Both the position numbers and the translations under genes were made by a program. Below are positions 7,546 through 8,279 of a stretch of 8,279 bases of DNA, piece after piece (position 1 is the first letter of the stretch; each line of letters opens with the position of its first letter). The stretch lies in the NCBI GenBank assembly GCA_900319885.1, contig ONQH01000068.1, positions 1 to 8,279 of the forward strand, read 5' to 3'. A model generated the notes under the pieces. It was given only the letters and a program-made list of their open reading frames with translations. It made no database searches and was not told the origin of the DNA. The DNA comes from Candidatus Avelusimicrobium ruminicola. GTDB lineage: Bacteria > Elusimicrobiota > Elusimicrobia > Elusimicrobiales > Elusimicrobiaceae.

Positions 7546-8279
7546 TTATTTCTCGCTGACTCCGGCCAATTTGGCCCCCAAATCCAACAACGCTTGTGTA
7601 TCTTTTTTAGTGGCACTTTCCGCATATACGCGCAAGAGCGGCTCCGTGCCCGACGGGCGAATTAACAACCACTCGTCATTATCCAAAATGACTTTCAACC
7701 CATCTATCGTAAGCAGTTCGGCCACTTTATGTGTACCGATTTTCTTCGGCATTTTTTTACGTAATTTTTCAGTAAATGTGGCTTTATCAAGCGCTTTAGG
7801 TAACTTGAAATCCCGGCGCAAATACACCGAGGCCCCGTATTTTTCTATAATATCAGCGCATAATTCGCTGGCTTTTTTGCCGGTATCGGCCATCACTACT
7901 AAAAAGGCCAACGCTACTGCCAGGCCGTCCCGGTCCGGCAGGCCGCCTTTCCAGGCAAATCCGCCCGATTCTTCTACGCCAAAGGCTACATCTTCCAAAT
8001 TCATCCGTTCGGCCACGTTCTTAAAGCCTACGTTTACTTCTTCAAAGCGCATATCGTGGGCGCGGGCAATACGCTTGAGTAGGTACCCCATGGATACCGT
8101 CTGTACAATATTGCCTTTCAGTTTTTTATGTTTAATCAAATAATCACACAATACCGCGGCAATAAAACAGGGCGTAAGATACGTGCCTTTTTCATCCACC
8201 AAGGCAACCCGGTCCCCGTCTCCGTCAAAAGCCACCCCCAAGGCCGCTTTCTTTTCTACGACGGTTTTTTTGAGTTCAG
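7546..8279 (-). CDS. Phosphoglucomutase/phosphomannomutase, C-terminal half (5' end outside window)
   Basis: This alpha-D-phosphohexomutase family enzyme interconverts hexose-6-phosphate and hexose-1-phosphate, feeding nucleotide-sugar synthesis for LPS, other glycans or glycogen. The frame is open to the right edge; 243 residues are seen of about 450 usual. The TTG at 8241-8239 is an internal Leu codon, because ELKKTVVEKKAAL leads into it as normal family sequence. Seen in order: metal-binding loop FDGDGDR (8229-8209), sugar-binding loop GVEESGGFAW (near 7977-7948), and phosphate-binding loop RPSGTEP (7659-7639) in domain 4. The catalytic phosphoserine should lie to the right of the window. 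The loop is GVEESGG rather than the GEMSGH of many phosphomannomutases, so glucose, mannose or both could be the substrate. It is upstream of, and coupled to, the receiver gene (two-base gap). No promoter is visible because the 5' end is missing. Confidence 0.9.
   Translation of the reverse strand, partial: ELKKTVVEKKAALGVAFDGDGDRVALVDEKGTYLTPCFIAAVLCDYLIKHKKLKGNIVQTVSMGYLLKRIARAHDMRFEEVNVGFKNVAERMNLEDVAFGVEESGGFAWKGGLPDRDGLAVALAFLVVMADTGKKASELCADIIEKYGASVYLRRDFKLPKALDKATFTEKLRKKMPKKIGTHKVAELLTIDGLKVILDNDEWLLIRPSGTEPLLRVYAESATKKDTQALLDLGAKLAGVSEK

Noticed and set aside
7571..8143. Plus-strand open frame of 190 codons
   Set aside because: It is antisense to the phosphohexomutase gene, which has all its expected motifs; no ribosome site.
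7546..8241. TTG at 8241 as the start of the phosphohexomutase
   Set aside because: The frame is open upstream to the window edge and reads as family sequence, and the enzyme would lack its catalytic half; this is an internal Leu codon.
1..8279. CRISPR array, insertion sequence, tRNA or rRNA
   Set aside because: No regularly spaced direct repeats, transposase-like reading frame, terminal inverted repeats or recognisable RNA-gene sequence was seen on either strand.

Overview
The window looks like a chromosomal stretch from a Gram-negative (diderm) bacterium of moderate GC content. LPS-export permeases (LptF/LptG family) and a very large SprA/Sov-type outer-membrane protein point to an LPS-bearing outer membrane. 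Where regulatory signals can be read they are of the ordinary kind: a TATAAT box and an AAGGAG Shine-Dalgarno site before the gene at 6572. This argues against Bacteroidota, whose typical promoter is TAnnTTTG and which rarely use Shine-Dalgarno sites, although SprA is best known from that phylum. My best guess is Elusimicrobiota or another diderm phylum near or outside the FCB group. This is inference from gene content and style, not a database result.

Layout. Positions 1-4190, minus strand: one giant gene, a SprA/Sov-like outer-membrane translocon, running off the left edge. It is split by a one-base frame change in a run of five G (2395-2399 in plus coordinates). The first part is about 600 residues from a signal peptide to the G-run. 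The second is about 800 residues in another frame, open without a stop to the window edge. Positions 4191-4298: a divergent promoter region. Positions 4299-6475, plus strand: two LptF/LptG-family permease genes overlapping by one base (TAATG). Positions 6476-6571: spacer with a small hairpin and a good sigma70-type promoter. Positions 6572-7123: an unrecognised 183-residue secreted protein. Positions 7139-7174: a strong two-way terminator between converging genes. Positions 7190-8279, minus strand: a stand-alone receiver-domain protein preceded by the C-terminal half of a phosphoglucomutase/phosphomannomutase, which runs off the right edge.

How the genes fit together. Most of the window concerns the cell envelope. 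The permease pair would pull LPS out of the inner membrane. The phosphohexomutase would make hexose-1-phosphates for nucleotide sugars used in LPS or other surface glycans. The SprA-like protein would be an outer-membrane protein-export channel, and the 183-residue protein is exported at least past the inner membrane. The most interesting element is the SprA homologue and its frame break. No mobile element, CRISPR array, tRNA or rRNA was seen. No gap between genes exceeds about 110 bases.
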